From: DASUPK01 sp963774305
GTDB lineage: Bacteria > Actinomycetota > Thermoleophilia > Solirubrobacterales > 70-9
Reading direction: 5' to 3'
DNA: 64,000 bases
Assembly (NCBI GenBank): GCA_963774305.1
Contig: CAVZEM010000007.1
Span: 186,001 to 250,000, forward strand
Both the position numbers and the translations under genes were made by a program. Below are positions 53,133-61,592 of this stretch, piece after piece. The notes under the pieces were generated by a model. It worked only from the letters and a program-made list of their open reading frames with translations. It had not been told where the DNA came from and searched no databases. The number at the start of each line of letters is the position of its first letter. The stretch's first letter is position 1.

Positions 53133-53203
53133 CTAGCCTTCGTGGGCGGCCAGACCTCGGGCTCCCCAGGGGCGACGCAGCCACGGGCGCGAGGAGCCGA
53201 TGA

Positions 53204-54013
53204 ATGACGGAACTTGCCTTGGCCGACATCCAAATGAACCCGACACCGTCTCCCGGGCCGGAGGAGCAGCTGGTCGGCGAACGCCGCCTGCTCGAGCGTT
53301 ATGCGAGGGACCGCTCCCCGATCGTGCGCGAGGAGCTGGTCGACCGGTTCATGCCGTTGGCCAGGCGGCTGGCGGCGCGGTACGCCGGCGGAGCCGAGCC
53401 CTTCGACGACCTCGTGCAGGTCGCGAGCGTCGGCCTCGTCAAGGCGATCGATCGCTTCGACCCCGAGCGCGGCACCGCTTTCTCAACCTTCGCCGTCCCG
53501 ACCATTCTCGGGGAGCTGAAGCGGCACTTCCGGGACCGCGGCTGGTCGATCCATGTCCCGCGAGACGTGCAGGAGCGCATCCTCAAGGTCGAGCGGGCGA
53601 CGGCGGAGCTGCCTGCGAAGCTCGGTCACTCGCCGACGATCCAGGAGATCGGCCAGCGCATCGAGGCGACCGACGAGGAGGTGCTGGAGGCGATGCACGC
53701 GTCCCAGGGCCACCACGCGGTCTCACTGGACGCCACCTCGACGATGGGCGACGGCGACGAGCCGGGCCCCCTGCGCGACAGGATCGGCTCGGAGGATCTC
53801 TCCTTCGACACCGTCGAATACGGCGAGGCGATCGGCCCGGTGCTCCAGGAGATCTCGGAGCGAGATCGCCAGGTCCTTCATCTGCGCTTCGTCGAGGACC
53901 TCACCCAGAGCGAGATCGCGGAGCGCGTCGGCGTCTCCCAGATGCACGTCTCGAGGATCCTGCGGGCGACGATCGAGAAACTGCGCCAGCGGATCCCCGA
54001 AGAGGAGCTTTAG
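53204..54013 (+). CDS. SigB/SigF/SigG-subfamily RNA polymerase sigma factor
   Basis: The 269-residue group 3 sigma factor has region 2 (YAGGAEPFDDLVQVASVGLVKAIDRFDPERG, TAFSTFAVPTILGELKRHFRD). Region 3 is RGWSIHVPRDVQERILKV to LGHSPTIQEIGQRI. Region 4 is RDRQVLHLRFVEDLTQSEIAERVGVSQMHVSRIL. GAGGAG precedes the ATG. It is expected to be held by an RsbW-type anti-sigma factor; a two-domain candidate is encoded convergently right downstream. General stress or stationary-phase control is inferred from the family. Confidence 0.94.
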   Translation: MTELALADIQMNPTPSPGPEEQLVGERRLLERYARDRSPIVREELVDRFMPLARRLAARYAGGAEPFDDLVQVASVGLVKAIDRFDPERGTAFSTFAVPTILGELKRHFRDRGWSIHVPRDVQERILKVERATAELPAKLGHSPTIQEIGQRIEATDEEVLEAMHASQGHHAVSLDATSTMGDGDEPGPLRDRIGSEDLSFDTVEYGEAIGPVLQEISERDRQVLHLRFVEDLTQSEIAERVGVSQMHVSRILRATIEKLRQRIPEEEL

Positions 54014-54036
54014 CGGCCACCAGGCCGCTCTCCCCT

Positions 54037-54110
54037 GGAGCGAAGGGCGAAGCCCGTAGCGACTTAGACGGGGCGGCCGCTTGTGGCCGCGACCTGATGG
54101 CGAAGCCGTC
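54037..54110 (+). repeat. Dispersed hairpin repeat, copy 2
   Basis: This 74-bp element lies between the convergent sigma and anti-sigma genes. Its parts are GGAGCGAAGG, hairpin GGGC-GAA-GCCC (54045-54055), GCGACTT, hairpin GCGGCCGC / GTGGCCGC (54073-54090) and core GATGGC-GAA-GCCGTC (54096-54110). Order, spacing and core match copy 1 at 10966. It may serve as terminator for both genes. Confidence 0.6.
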
Positions 54111-54919
54111 TACTGACTGACTTCAAAGACCAGGAACTCCGCCGACTCTCCCTCGGGTGTCTCGCCCTTGGTGACCTCCATGCTGCTGGCCAGGCTGCGC
54201 AGCGAACCGGCGCCCGGGACGTCCATCTCTGACATCAGCCGCTCCCCGCTGCCCTCCACCAGGGGACCGACCCGCACGTCGAGGGTGCCGTCGCCGTCCT
54301 TGATCGAAATCCCGACGCGGCCGTCCGAGAAGTCTCCGCCGCTGGACGACGAAACGGCATCGCCGAGCAGGACCGTGTCCGCCAGCCTGTCCACCGAGAA
54401 CTCGGCGCGGGCGGCGAGAACGCCGATGACCCGGGCGAGCACCGGCTTCACCATCGTTCCGGGAACAAGGGCGATCTCGAGCTCATTCGGGACGTTCGTG
54501 GGCCTCCCGTTGTTTCTGGCCTCGGGCGGCGCATAGCCGAAGCGGATCGTCGTCCTGCTGCCCTGCCCGGCGCCACCGCTGATCTCGAAACTGTCCGAGA
54601 GGGCCGCGATCAGCGGCAGGCCGAGGCCCAGCGATGCCTCGCCCTCGTTCGCCCTGGGGCGGAAGCCGTGACCCTCGTCCGCGACCTGGACGACGAGCTC
54701 GTCGTCACCGGGCTCGGCGTTCACCTGAAGCGGCCCGGGATCGCCCTCGTACGCGTGCAGGACGACGTTGTTGCAGGCCTCAGTGACCACCGTCTTCAGG
54801 TCCGCGACCCGCGAGCCGCCAAGGCCGAGCGCTTCCGCGATTCCCGCGATGGCCTGGCGGACCACGATCACGTTCTCCGCGGTGGCCGGCAGCGTCAGCT
54901 CGAACCCGGCCTCCGTCAT
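54110..54919 (-). CDS. RsbW-like anti-sigma kinase with a second, degenerate ATPase domain
   Basis: Residues 1 to about 130 are a HATPase_c domain: N box VTEACNNVVLHAYEGD, G1 VADEGHGFRP, G2 LGLGLPLIAALSD and end GQGSRTTIRFGYAPP. Residues about 145-269 repeat the layout (LEIALVPGTMVKPVLARVIG, SVDRLADTVLLGDAVSSSS, GRVGISIKDGDGTLDVRVGP), but the N-box Glu/Asn and glycine motifs are lost. It should bind and inhibit the sigma factor and phosphorylate the STAS protein it overlaps (ATGA). The second half may be a pure binding module. Confidence 0.87.
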   Translation of the reverse strand: MTEAGFELTLPATAENVIVVRQAIAGIAEALGLGGSRVADLKTVVTEACNNVVLHAYEGDPGPLQVNAEPGDDELVVQVADEGHGFRPRANEGEASLGLGLPLIAALSDSFEISGGAGQGSRTTIRFGYAPPEARNNGRPTNVPNELEIALVPGTMVKPVLARVIGVLAARAEFSVDRLADTVLLGDAVSSSSGGDFSDGRVGISIKDGDGTLDVRVGPLVEGSGERLMSEMDVPGAGSLRSLASSMEVTKGETPEGESAEFLVFEVSQ

Positions 54920-55287
54920 GCCGGTGGCTCTCCGGAGCTCGAGACCTCGGTGAAGGCCTCCTCCCGCCGAGCGTGCACGGGCAACTCGGCCCGTAGGCCG
55001 GTCACCTCGAGCACTCGATCCACCGCGTCCGCGCCGTTTGTATGGACAACCGCAAAGCCTATGCCTGAGTCGGCTGCCCGACGGCGACCGTCGAGGATCA
55101 CTCCGAGAATGGACGAGTCGATGAACGTGGCGGGCGACAGGTCGATGACGGTGGCCGTACCCTCGTCGAGCAGGCTGTCCAACCTCCGCCGGAGGTTTGG
55201 GGCCGTGCTCAGATCATGCTCGCCGGAAATGGTCAGCACTGCGAGTCCTGCGTCGTTTCGCTCAAGCACGAGTTCCCCCGTCCGCAC
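54916..55287 (-). CDS. STAS-domain anti-sigma factor antagonist (RsbV-like)
   Basis: The STAS fold is seen in VRTGELVLERNDAGLAVLTISGEHDLSTAP. The phosphorylation-site segment is IDLSPATFIDSSILGVILDG, where the first Ser of DSS is the usual target. Dephosphorylated antagonist would bind the kinase and free the sigma factor. GTG 55287 lies 7 nt after TAGTTT; a GTG ten codons upstream would place the promoter inside the gene. It is coupled to the kinase gene. Confidence 0.9.
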   Translation of the reverse strand: MRTGELVLERNDAGLAVLTISGEHDLSTAPNLRRRLDSLLDEGTATVIDLSPATFIDSSILGVILDGRRRAADSGIGFAVVHTNGADAVDRVLEVTGLRAELPVHARREEAFTEVSSSGEPPA

Positions 55288-55297
55288 ACCGGTGAAA

Positions 55298-55324
55298 CTA
55301 CCGTGATCGGGGGGCACTCAAACC
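55298..55324 (-). promoter_or_regulatory. SigF-type promoter of the STAS/anti-sigma operon
   Basis: On the minus strand GGTTT (55324-55320), 16 nt, CGGTAG (55303-55298). This is one mismatch from the GGGTAG of the sigma gene promoter, with nearly the same spacing. A SigF-controlled operon for its own regulators would give feedback. Confidence 0.5.
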
Positions 55325-55344
55325 TCCTGCTTGTACACAGGGCG

Positions 55345-55758
55345 CTAGGCGCGAACTACCAGGACCGGGCGATTGGAGAGCTGCACGAGCTTGTATGGGG
55401 TCGCCCCGATGATGGCCCCCACGACGGGGTGATCTCCGTGGCTGCCCACCACGATCATGCGCGCGTCGTGCTTGTCTGCGACGGTGATCAGGGCGTCGTG
55501 GGGATGCTCGTTGATCATCTCCACTTTGCAATCGACCTTCGCCGACTTCGCCGCGTCGATCGCCTCTTGAGTCACCTTCTGCCCGAACTCCTCCACGGCC
55601 TTTCGCTGCTCAGGAACCTCGCCGCCGCCGTAGCCGCCCGGAGCGGCGGCGAAGACGATCACCAGGCTGTCCCCCAGGGCCTTCGCGAACTCGAATGCCT
55701 GGTTGAGGGCCGACTTCGAGGACTCGGACCCGTCGTATCCAATGACTATCTCGCTCAT
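55345..55758 (-). CDS. Universal stress protein, UspA family
   Basis: One Usp domain of 137 residues: EIVIGYDGSESSKSALNQAF (ATP-binding Asp), ALITVADKHDARMIVVGSHGDH and VVGAIIGATPYKLVQLSNRPVLVV. The ATP loop GSHG-X9-GA is close to the G-X2-G-X9-G(S/T) of ATP-binding types but has Ala at the end, so nucleotide binding is uncertain. GGGAG precedes the ATG. It lies 13 nt after the permease gene stop, so it is probably co-transcribed with the permease. Confidence 0.92.
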   Translation of the reverse strand: MSEIVIGYDGSESSKSALNQAFEFAKALGDSLVIVFAAAPGGYGGGEVPEQRKAVEEFGQKVTQEAIDAAKSAKVDCKVEMINEHPHDALITVADKHDARMIVVGSHGDHPVVGAIIGATPYKLVQLSNRPVLVVRA

Positions 55759-55771
55759 CGGTCTGCTCCCA

Positions 55772-57313
55772 TCAGTCGGACATCACGGACGCTTCGCCCT
55801 TGGTAGTTCCCTCGAGAATTCCGGGGTCGGCCGTCTCCCACTTGCGCTTGAAGAACTTCGGGTAGGCGATGTTGGCGAACACCAGCACAACGACGCCGAG
55901 GAGCAGGCTCCCTACGCCGATCGCGACCGGAGTCCCCACTCCCAGGAAGCCACCCGAGTAGTTGACGTCGGTGCTCGTGGTCTTGTAGTCGAGGAAGGCC
56001 TTGACGAAGATGAAGGTGAGCATCGCCGCGCCCAGGAAGGGCGCCACCCCCACCATGATGAAGTTCTTCAGGCTCTTGAAGATCTCCTTGCGGTAGTAGA
56101 CGACGCAGGCGTAGCCGGTCAGGCCGTAATAGAAGGCGATCCCGAAGCCGATCCCGGTGATCGAGTCGCTGAGCACGTTCTGGCTGACGTTGATGATGAC
56201 CAGCGTCCAGATCAGCGACACGGCCCCCATCACGAGCGTCGAGACGTCGGGCGTCAGATACCGCGGGTGGATCCGCCCGAAGATCTTGGGGATCGAGCCG
56301 AAGCGGGCCATCGACAGCGTGGTCCTGGCGGTCGGCAGGATGGTCGTCTGCGTCGATGCCGAGGCCGAGGTGAGCACGGCGATGATCAGGACCTTGTCGA
56401 GCGGTGACCCGAGGACAGGCCCGCCGAGGGCGCTCAGCACGTCGTCTCCGTGGTGCTTCAGGAACGTCGTGCCGGCGTAGGCCTGGGCCGCTGTGGCCAC
56501 CACCACGTAGATCAAGACGAGCAGGATCGTGCTCATGACTGCGGCTCGCCCTGGCCCGTTGGCGCTGTCCCTGGATTCCTCATTGACGCAGACGCCGCTG
56601 TCCCAGCCCCAATAGATGAACACTCCCAGGAGGACGCCGTCCACCAGCGCCGTTGTGCCGCCGTGGAGCGTGAACGGGTTGAACCAGTCCGCCTGGACAT
56701 GGAAGCCGCCCGGGTCGCCGAAGTAGACCTTGGCGAGCGCGACCGCGGCGAACAGAGCGAGTGCCGCGATCTCGGCGGCGAGCAGGAAGTACTGGGTGCG
56801 AGCCGACAGCTCGATGCCGACCCAGCAGATCCAGGTCATCACGATGATCCAGATCGCGGCGACGATGCTGACGTCGAGAAGGTTGGTTGCGGCCGCATCG
56901 AGGCCGAAGAGCAGGAACGTGTAGACACCCGCGATGTAGGCGAGGGCCGCCATGACGATGACATCGGTGACGACGATCGCCCAGCCCGTCAGCCAGCCGA
57001 GCCGCGGCCCCATCGCTCTCGTCACCCAGGTGAAGCTGGTGCCGCAGTCCGGGTCGGCCTTGTTCATGTAGTAGTAGGCGGCGGCGATCAGCAGCATCGG
57101 GACGAAGGCGACGATCATCACCGCCGGCGCGTGGAACCCCATCCCCCCGACCGCGACTACGAACCCGAGCGTTGCAGCGAGGCTGTATCCCGGAGCGGTC
57201 GAGGCAACCCCGATGACCAGGTTGGACAGATAGCCAAGGGCGCCGGTCTTCAGACCCTTGTCACCCGCTGCTGCGCCTTGCGGGTCGCTCGCTGCGATCG
57301 AAGCGCTCTCCAT
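55772..57313 (-). CDS. APC-family amino acid/polyamine permease
   Basis: The 513-residue protein has about 12-14 TM helices. It includes the APC start YLSNLVIGVASTAPGYSLAA, GTSFTWVTRAMGPRLGWLTGW, FIYWGWDSGVCVNEESRDSA and TSASASTQTTILPTARTTLSM. These resemble the actinobacterial amino acid permeases next to amine catabolic genes. ATG 57313 has AAGGAG at 7 nt. It is divergent from the aminotransferase operon, so uptake of a putrescine-, GABA- or lysine-like substrate is inferred. Confidence 0.92.
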   Translation of the reverse strand: MESASIAASDPQGAAAGDKGLKTGALGYLSNLVIGVASTAPGYSLAATLGFVVAVGGMGFHAPAVMIVAFVPMLLIAAAYYYMNKADPDCGTSFTWVTRAMGPRLGWLTGWAIVVTDVIVMAALAYIAGVYTFLLFGLDAAATNLLDVSIVAAIWIIVMTWICWVGIELSARTQYFLLAAEIAALALFAAVALAKVYFGDPGGFHVQADWFNPFTLHGGTTALVDGVLLGVFIYWGWDSGVCVNEESRDSANGPGRAAVMSTILLVLIYVVVATAAQAYAGTTFLKHHGDDVLSALGGPVLGSPLDKVLIIAVLTSASASTQTTILPTARTTLSMARFGSIPKIFGRIHPRYLTPDVSTLVMGAVSLIWTLVIINVSQNVLSDSITGIGFGIAFYYGLTGYACVVYYRKEIFKSLKNFIMVGVAPFLGAAMLTFIFVKAFLDYKTTSTDVNYSGGFLGVGTPVAIGVGSLLLGVVVLVFANIAYPKFFKRKWETADPGILEGTTKGEASVMSD

Positions 57314-57335
57314 CCACTGCTCCTTCCCTAGCGGG

Positions 57336-57541
57336 CCCTTCGGGCCCAATTGGCCACCGCGGTGACGCGAGCCTATGGGAAGCCGCCAGATCGTCACAAG
57401 GGGCGAAAGCCCCAAAAGCGGGGTCGGCCGTTATACGACTTGTACAACGGGACTCCGGCTCATTTCACACATTTCCGCTTGTAGGGCCGAGCGGCTGCGG
57501 GTAGCTTTGTACGGTGAGGCTAGAGAGATTGGAGGAGTGGG
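57336..57541. promoter_or_regulatory. Divergent control region, permease and aminotransferase operon
   Basis: Contains GGGCCC-ttc-GGGCCC near 57338-57352, GGGGC-GAAA-GCCCC near 57400-57413 and the inverted repeat GTTATAC-gactt-GTACAAC (57430-57448, one mismatch). TATAAC (57435-57430, minus strand) may be the permease -10. TTGTAG (57479) and TAGCTT (57502) may be the promoter of the aminotransferase operon. The GTAC repeat is the best candidate site for the PucR regulator encoded downstream. Confidence 0.45.
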
Positions 57542-58933
57542 ATGGCACCGACCGGCACCCCGGCACTGGCCAAGACTGACGCGAAATCGCTCCAAGAGCA
57601 GGCACAACGCCATCTCTGGATGCACTTCACGCAGATGGGCTCGTTCGGCCCCGAGCACGAGATCCCAATCATCGTGCGCGGCGAGGGGTGCTATGTCTGG
57701 GACGATCACGGCAACCGCTATCTGGACGGCCTCTCGGCGCTCTTCTGTGTCAACTCGGGCCATGGCCGTGCCGAGCTGGGCGACGCAATGGCTGCCCAGG
57801 TCCGCGAGCTCGACTTCATCACCGTCTGGAGCTACGCCCATCCCCGGGCGATCGAGCTCGCCACCCGGATCGCGTCGCTTGCGCCCGGCGACCTGAACCG
57901 GGTCTTCTTCACCAACAGCGGCTCCGAGGCGGTGGAGTCGGCCCTGAAGTTGACGCGCAGCTATCACCGGAAGAGGGGCAACGGCCAGAAGACAAAGTTC
58001 GTAGCCCGCGAGATCGCCTACCACGGGACCACCCTTGGCGCTCTCAGCGCGACCGGCATCACGAGTCTCCGCAGCGACTTCGAGCCGCTGGCCCCCGGTG
58101 GCGTCCACGTGCCGAACACGGACAGCTACCGCTGGCCCGCCGACCGCGATCCGCTCTGGGCGGCGGATTCCATCGAGCAGCGGATCCTGTTCGAGGGGCC
58201 GGAGACGGTCGCCGCGGTGATCCTCGAACCGCTGCAGAACGCCGGCGGGTGCATCCCGCCGCAGGAGGGCTACTTCCAGCGGGTGCGGGAGATCTGCGAC
58301 CGCTACGACGTCCTGCTGGTCTCCGACGAGGTGATCTGCGCCTGGGGCCGGCTCGGCCACTACTTCGGCTGCCAGCGCTACGGCTACCAGCCGGACATCG
58401 TCACCGTCGCCAAGGCCCTCACCTCGGCATACGTGCCGATGGGCGGCATGATCGTCAGCGACCGGGTGTTCGAGCCGTATGCCGAAGGCACCGCGTCGTT
58501 CGCCCACGGCTCCACCTTTGCGGGACATCCCGTCGCGGCTGCGACGGCGATGGCGAACCTCGACGTCTTCGAGCGCGAGGACCTCTGCGGCCACGTCCTG
58601 GCCAAGGAGGGCGAGTTCAGGGCCGCGCTAGAGTCGCTGTACGACATCCCCATCGTCGGGGACGTGCGGGGGGACGGCTACTTCTTCGCCATCGAGCTGG
58701 TCAAGGACCAGGACACCAAGGAGTCCCTGGAGGACGAGGAGTCCGAGAAGCTGCTCCGGGGCTACCTGTCCCGCGAGCTCTACCGGCGCGGGCTGATCTG
58801 CCGAGCCGATGACCGCGGGGACCCGGTGGTTCAGCTCGCCCCGCCGCTGATCGCGGACACCGAGCAGTTCGAGGAGATCGTGGACGTGCTCCGTCCCGTC
58901 CTCGAGGAGTCCTCACGTCGCGTAGGACGCTGA
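57542..58933 (+). CDS. Class III aminotransferase (omega-amine/omega-amino acid:pyruvate type)
   Basis: The 463-residue PLP enzyme has WDDHGNRYLDGLSALFCVNSGHG, VFFTNSGSEAVESALKLTRSY, AYHGTTLGALSATG, the PLP Asp in LLVSDEVICAWGRLGHYF and the Schiff-base Lys in VTVAKALTSAYVPMGG. It resembles beta-alanine/putrescine:pyruvate transaminases. Alanine dehydrogenase three genes downstream would regenerate pyruvate. GGAGG lies 6 nt before the ATG. Its stop overlaps the PucR start (TGATG). Confidence 0.94.
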   Translation: MAPTGTPALAKTDAKSLQEQAQRHLWMHFTQMGSFGPEHEIPIIVRGEGCYVWDDHGNRYLDGLSALFCVNSGHGRAELGDAMAAQVRELDFITVWSYAHPRAIELATRIASLAPGDLNRVFFTNSGSEAVESALKLTRSYHRKRGNGQKTKFVAREIAYHGTTLGALSATGITSLRSDFEPLAPGGVHVPNTDSYRWPADRDPLWAADSIEQRILFEGPETVAAVILEPLQNAGGCIPPQEGYFQRVREICDRYDVLLVSDEVICAWGRLGHYFGCQRYGYQPDIVTVAKALTSAYVPMGGMIVSDRVFEPYAEGTASFAHGSTFAGHPVAAATAMANLDVFEREDLCGHVLAKEGEFRAALESLYDIPIVGDVRGDGYFFAIELVKDQDTKESLEDEESEKLLRGYLSRELYRRGLICRADDRGDPVVQLAPPLIADTEQFEEIVDVLRPVLEESSRRVGR

Positions 58934-60483
58934 TGCTCACGGTCGACAGCCTCACCTCCGAGCTTGGCCTGAAGATCGCGGCCGGAGAGAGGGGCGCTGC
59001 CAAGGGCGAGATCCGCTGGGTCCACATCACTGAACTGCTCGACCCGACGCCATGGCTCTCCGGTGGGGAGCTGCTCCTGACCACCGGGATCAGGCTGGAG
59101 ACCGCCGATCACCAGCGCAAGTTCATCAAGCTGCTCGCCGACGCAGGCGTCGCCGGCCTCGGCTTCGGCACCGGCTTCGACCACGCCAAGGTCCCGAAGG
59201 CAATCGTCTCGGAGGCCGAGCAGGCGGGCTTTCCGCTCTTCGAGGTCCCTTACGAGACCCCGTTCATCGCGATCACTGAGGCCGCCTTCAGCCGGCTGGT
59301 CAACGAGCAGTACGACGTCCTCTCCCGCGGGATCGCGGTGAACGAGCGACTCGAGCGGCTGGTTCTTCAGGGCGGGGGGCTCGACGAGATCGCTCGCGAG
59401 ATCGCCGCCGCGGTCGGCGGCAGTTCGGTGGTCCTCGACGCGCGCGGTGAGGTCCTTGCTGACGGCGGCCGGCACCTGTCGGCCGACATGCTCGACGCGA
59501 TCCGGACCGAGGTCCAGCCACGGGCCGCGGCAGCGGCGCCGTTCGTTCCGCCGCAGCAGGACCTGCGGGGCAGGGCCCTCGCACATCCGGTATCGCCCAG
59601 GGGCGGGGCGGCCGAGGCCTGGCTGGTTGTGGTTCGCCGCTCCGGTGAGCTCGGGGACTTCGAGCGGCTCTGCATCCAGCAGGCGGCGATCGTGGTCGCC
59701 CTGGAGCTGATGCGCGAGCGGGTCGCGCGGGAGACGGAGCGCAGGCTCTCCGGCGAGGTGCTCGCGGCGACTCTCTCGGGCCGGCTCGCACCGAACGACA
59801 TCCGCGACAGGCTTGCCCCCTTCGGGATCTCGGATCGCGCGGCCGTGCTCGCCTTCGAGCTCGCCGACCCGGTGGCCGCGGGGCCGACGCTTGCCGAGTT
59901 CCTGGCCAGCGAGAACCGCCCCGCCGTCGTGGCACCGCACGCCGCGGGCCGCCGCGAGCTTCTCTGCGCGGTGGTGGATGGGTCAAAGGGCGACCCGCTC
60001 GAGCTCGCGGGCCAGGCACGCGCCGCGCTCGAGGGCGCGCACGGCGCGACGCGCGCGGCGACCAGCCGAGCCCTGCCGACTGAGCGCATCCGACACTCCT
60101 TCCACGAGGCTCGCTGCGCGCTTGAGGCGACCGGCTTCGCCAACGGCGCGGCGCCGGACGTTGCCTCGCATCGCGATCTGGGCGCCTTCACCCTCCTCCT
60201 CTCGGTCCAGGATGGAGAGGCCCTCCGCCTCTACTGCGAGTCGGTGCTGGGCCCGATCGAGGACTCCGACGAGCGCTACGCAGGCGAGCTGCTTCGCTCG
60301 CTCGAGGCCTACATCGACCGCAACGGGCACTGGGAACGCGCCGCAAGCGACTGTTACTGCCACCGGCACACCCTGCGGTACCGGATCAAGCGAATCGAGG
60401 AGCTGACCGGCCGCGACCTGAGCCGGGCGAACGACCGGGTCGAGCTGTGGCTCGCTCTGCGAGCGAAAGAGCTGATCGCATGA
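58933..60483 (+). CDS. PucR-family transcriptional regulator
   Basis: The N-terminal PucR domain has LTVDSLTSELGLKIAAGERG, WVHITELLDPTPWLSGGELLLTTG and the Gly-rich VAGLGFGTGFDHAKVP. A GGDEF-like middle domain follows. The C-terminal PucR helix-turn-helix is LEAYIDRNGHWERAASDCYCHRHTLRYRIKRIEELTG. At 516 residues it is a normal length. Regulators of this family control purine, GABA or amine catabolism. It is embedded in the operon it probably controls, with ATGA and TGATG overlaps on both sides. Confidence 0.93.
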   Translation: MLTVDSLTSELGLKIAAGERGAAKGEIRWVHITELLDPTPWLSGGELLLTTGIRLETADHQRKFIKLLADAGVAGLGFGTGFDHAKVPKAIVSEAEQAGFPLFEVPYETPFIAITEAAFSRLVNEQYDVLSRGIAVNERLERLVLQGGGLDEIAREIAAAVGGSSVVLDARGEVLADGGRHLSADMLDAIRTEVQPRAAAAAPFVPPQQDLRGRALAHPVSPRGGAAEAWLVVVRRSGELGDFERLCIQQAAIVVALELMRERVARETERRLSGEVLAATLSGRLAPNDIRDRLAPFGISDRAAVLAFELADPVAAGPTLAEFLASENRPAVVAPHAAGRRELLCAVVDGSKGDPLELAGQARAALEGAHGATRAATSRALPTERIRHSFHEARCALEATGFANGAAPDVASHRDLGAFTLLLSVQDGEALRLYCESVLGPIEDSDERYAGELLRSLEAYIDRNGHWERAASDCYCHRHTLRYRIKRIEELTGRDLSRANDRVELWLALRAKELIA

Positions 60484-61592
60484 GGGTGGCGGTGCTCGGT
60501 GCCGGAGGAACGATCGCGCCGGCGATCGTCCGCGACCTCGCCGAATCCGAGGAGGTCACCGCGATGCGCCTGCTCGATCTCGACCTGGGGAGGGCAGAAG
60601 AGGTGGCGACGGAGCACGGCGGCGGCAAGGCCCAGGCTCGACAGGCCGACGCGACCACGAACCTCGCCGAGCAGCTGGCCGGAATGGAGGTGCTGGTCAA
60701 CTCGGCCCACTATCCCGTCAACCTCGCCGCGATGGAGGCCTGCCTCGAGGTCGGCTGTCACTACATGGATCTGGGCGGCCTCTACCACGTCACCAAAGAG
60801 CAGCTCGAGCTCAGTCCTCGCTTTGAGCAGCGCGGCCTGCTCGCCGTCCTGGGCGCAGGTTCGGCGCCGGGCAAGTCCAATCTGATGGCGGCCCGGGCCG
60901 TTCGTGAGCTCGGCGGCGAGGCGGAGTCGATCTCGGTCGCGGCGGCGGGCAGGGACCTGGATCCTCCTGGCGGGATGGCTTTCCCTTACGCAGTTCGGAC
61001 TCTGATCGCCGAGATCAGCAGGCCGCCAATGGCCCTGATCGACGGCCGGCCGCGAGAGCTCGAACCGATGCAGGCCGGCCCGCGGGTCGACTTCGGCGAT
61101 CCGATCGGTGAGGCGGAGACGATATTCACGCTGCACTCCGAGGTGCTCACCTTCGGCGACAGCTTCGGCGCCAAGCACGTCACCTTCGCCCTCTCGCTCT
61201 CACCGCAGGTACTCGAGCTGCTTCAGGAGCTGGCCGAGGCGAGCGAGGAGCGAGTTGCCGAGGCTGCTCGCGCAGCCTCTCCGCCCTCGCCCAACACCGT
61301 TTCCGCCCATGTCGTCGAGGCGATCGGCGGAGAGAGGGTGGTGCGCGCGGCGAGTTTCACTCCGGCCAACCGCGGCTGGCAGCTCGGCGGCGGCGTGATC
61401 TCGACCGGCTCTTTCTTGGCGGCCGCAGTCCGCCTGCTGGCGCGTGGGGAGATCACTGCCACGGGCGCGCTGCCGCCCGAGCGCTGCATCGATCCCGAGC
61501 AGATGTTCGCCGAGCTCGAGACCCGCGGAGTGCGTTTTGACTTCACATCCGGGTTGCGCACCGAGTCCGTAGGAGAGGAGTCAGCCGGATGA
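60480..61592 (+). CDS. Saccharopine dehydrogenase-family protein, lysine 6-dehydrogenase-like
   Basis: The 370-residue protein has a Rossmann start MRVAVLGAGGTIAPAIVRDL. It continues with MEVLVNSAHYPVNLAAMEACLEVGCHYMDLGG and LLAVLGAGSAPGKSNLMAA, as in lysine 6-dehydrogenase and saccharopine reductases. It would oxidise the terminal amine of lysine or a related amino acid, or cleave a saccharopine-like adduct. The ATG overlaps the PucR stop (ATGA); its own stop overlaps the alanine dehydrogenase start. Confidence 0.88.
   Translation: MRVAVLGAGGTIAPAIVRDLAESEEVTAMRLLDLDLGRAEEVATEHGGGKAQARQADATTNLAEQLAGMEVLVNSAHYPVNLAAMEACLEVGCHYMDLGGLYHVTKEQLELSPRFEQRGLLAVLGAGSAPGKSNLMAARAVRELGGEAESISVAAAGRDLDPPGGMAFPYAVRTLIAEISRPPMALIDGRPRELEPMQAGPRVDFGDPIGEAETIFTLHSEVLTFGDSFGAKHVTFALSLSPQVLELLQELAEASEERVAEAARAASPPSPNTVSAHVVEAIGGERVVRAASFTPANRGWQLGGGVISTGSFLAAAVRLLARGEITATGALPPERCIDPEQMFAELETRGVRFDFTSGLRTESVGEESAG

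Noticed and set aside
57478..57504. A further SigF-type promoter (GGGTAG at 57499) for the aminotransferase operon
   Set aside because: The matching -35 position reads CTTGT, too far from GGTTT.
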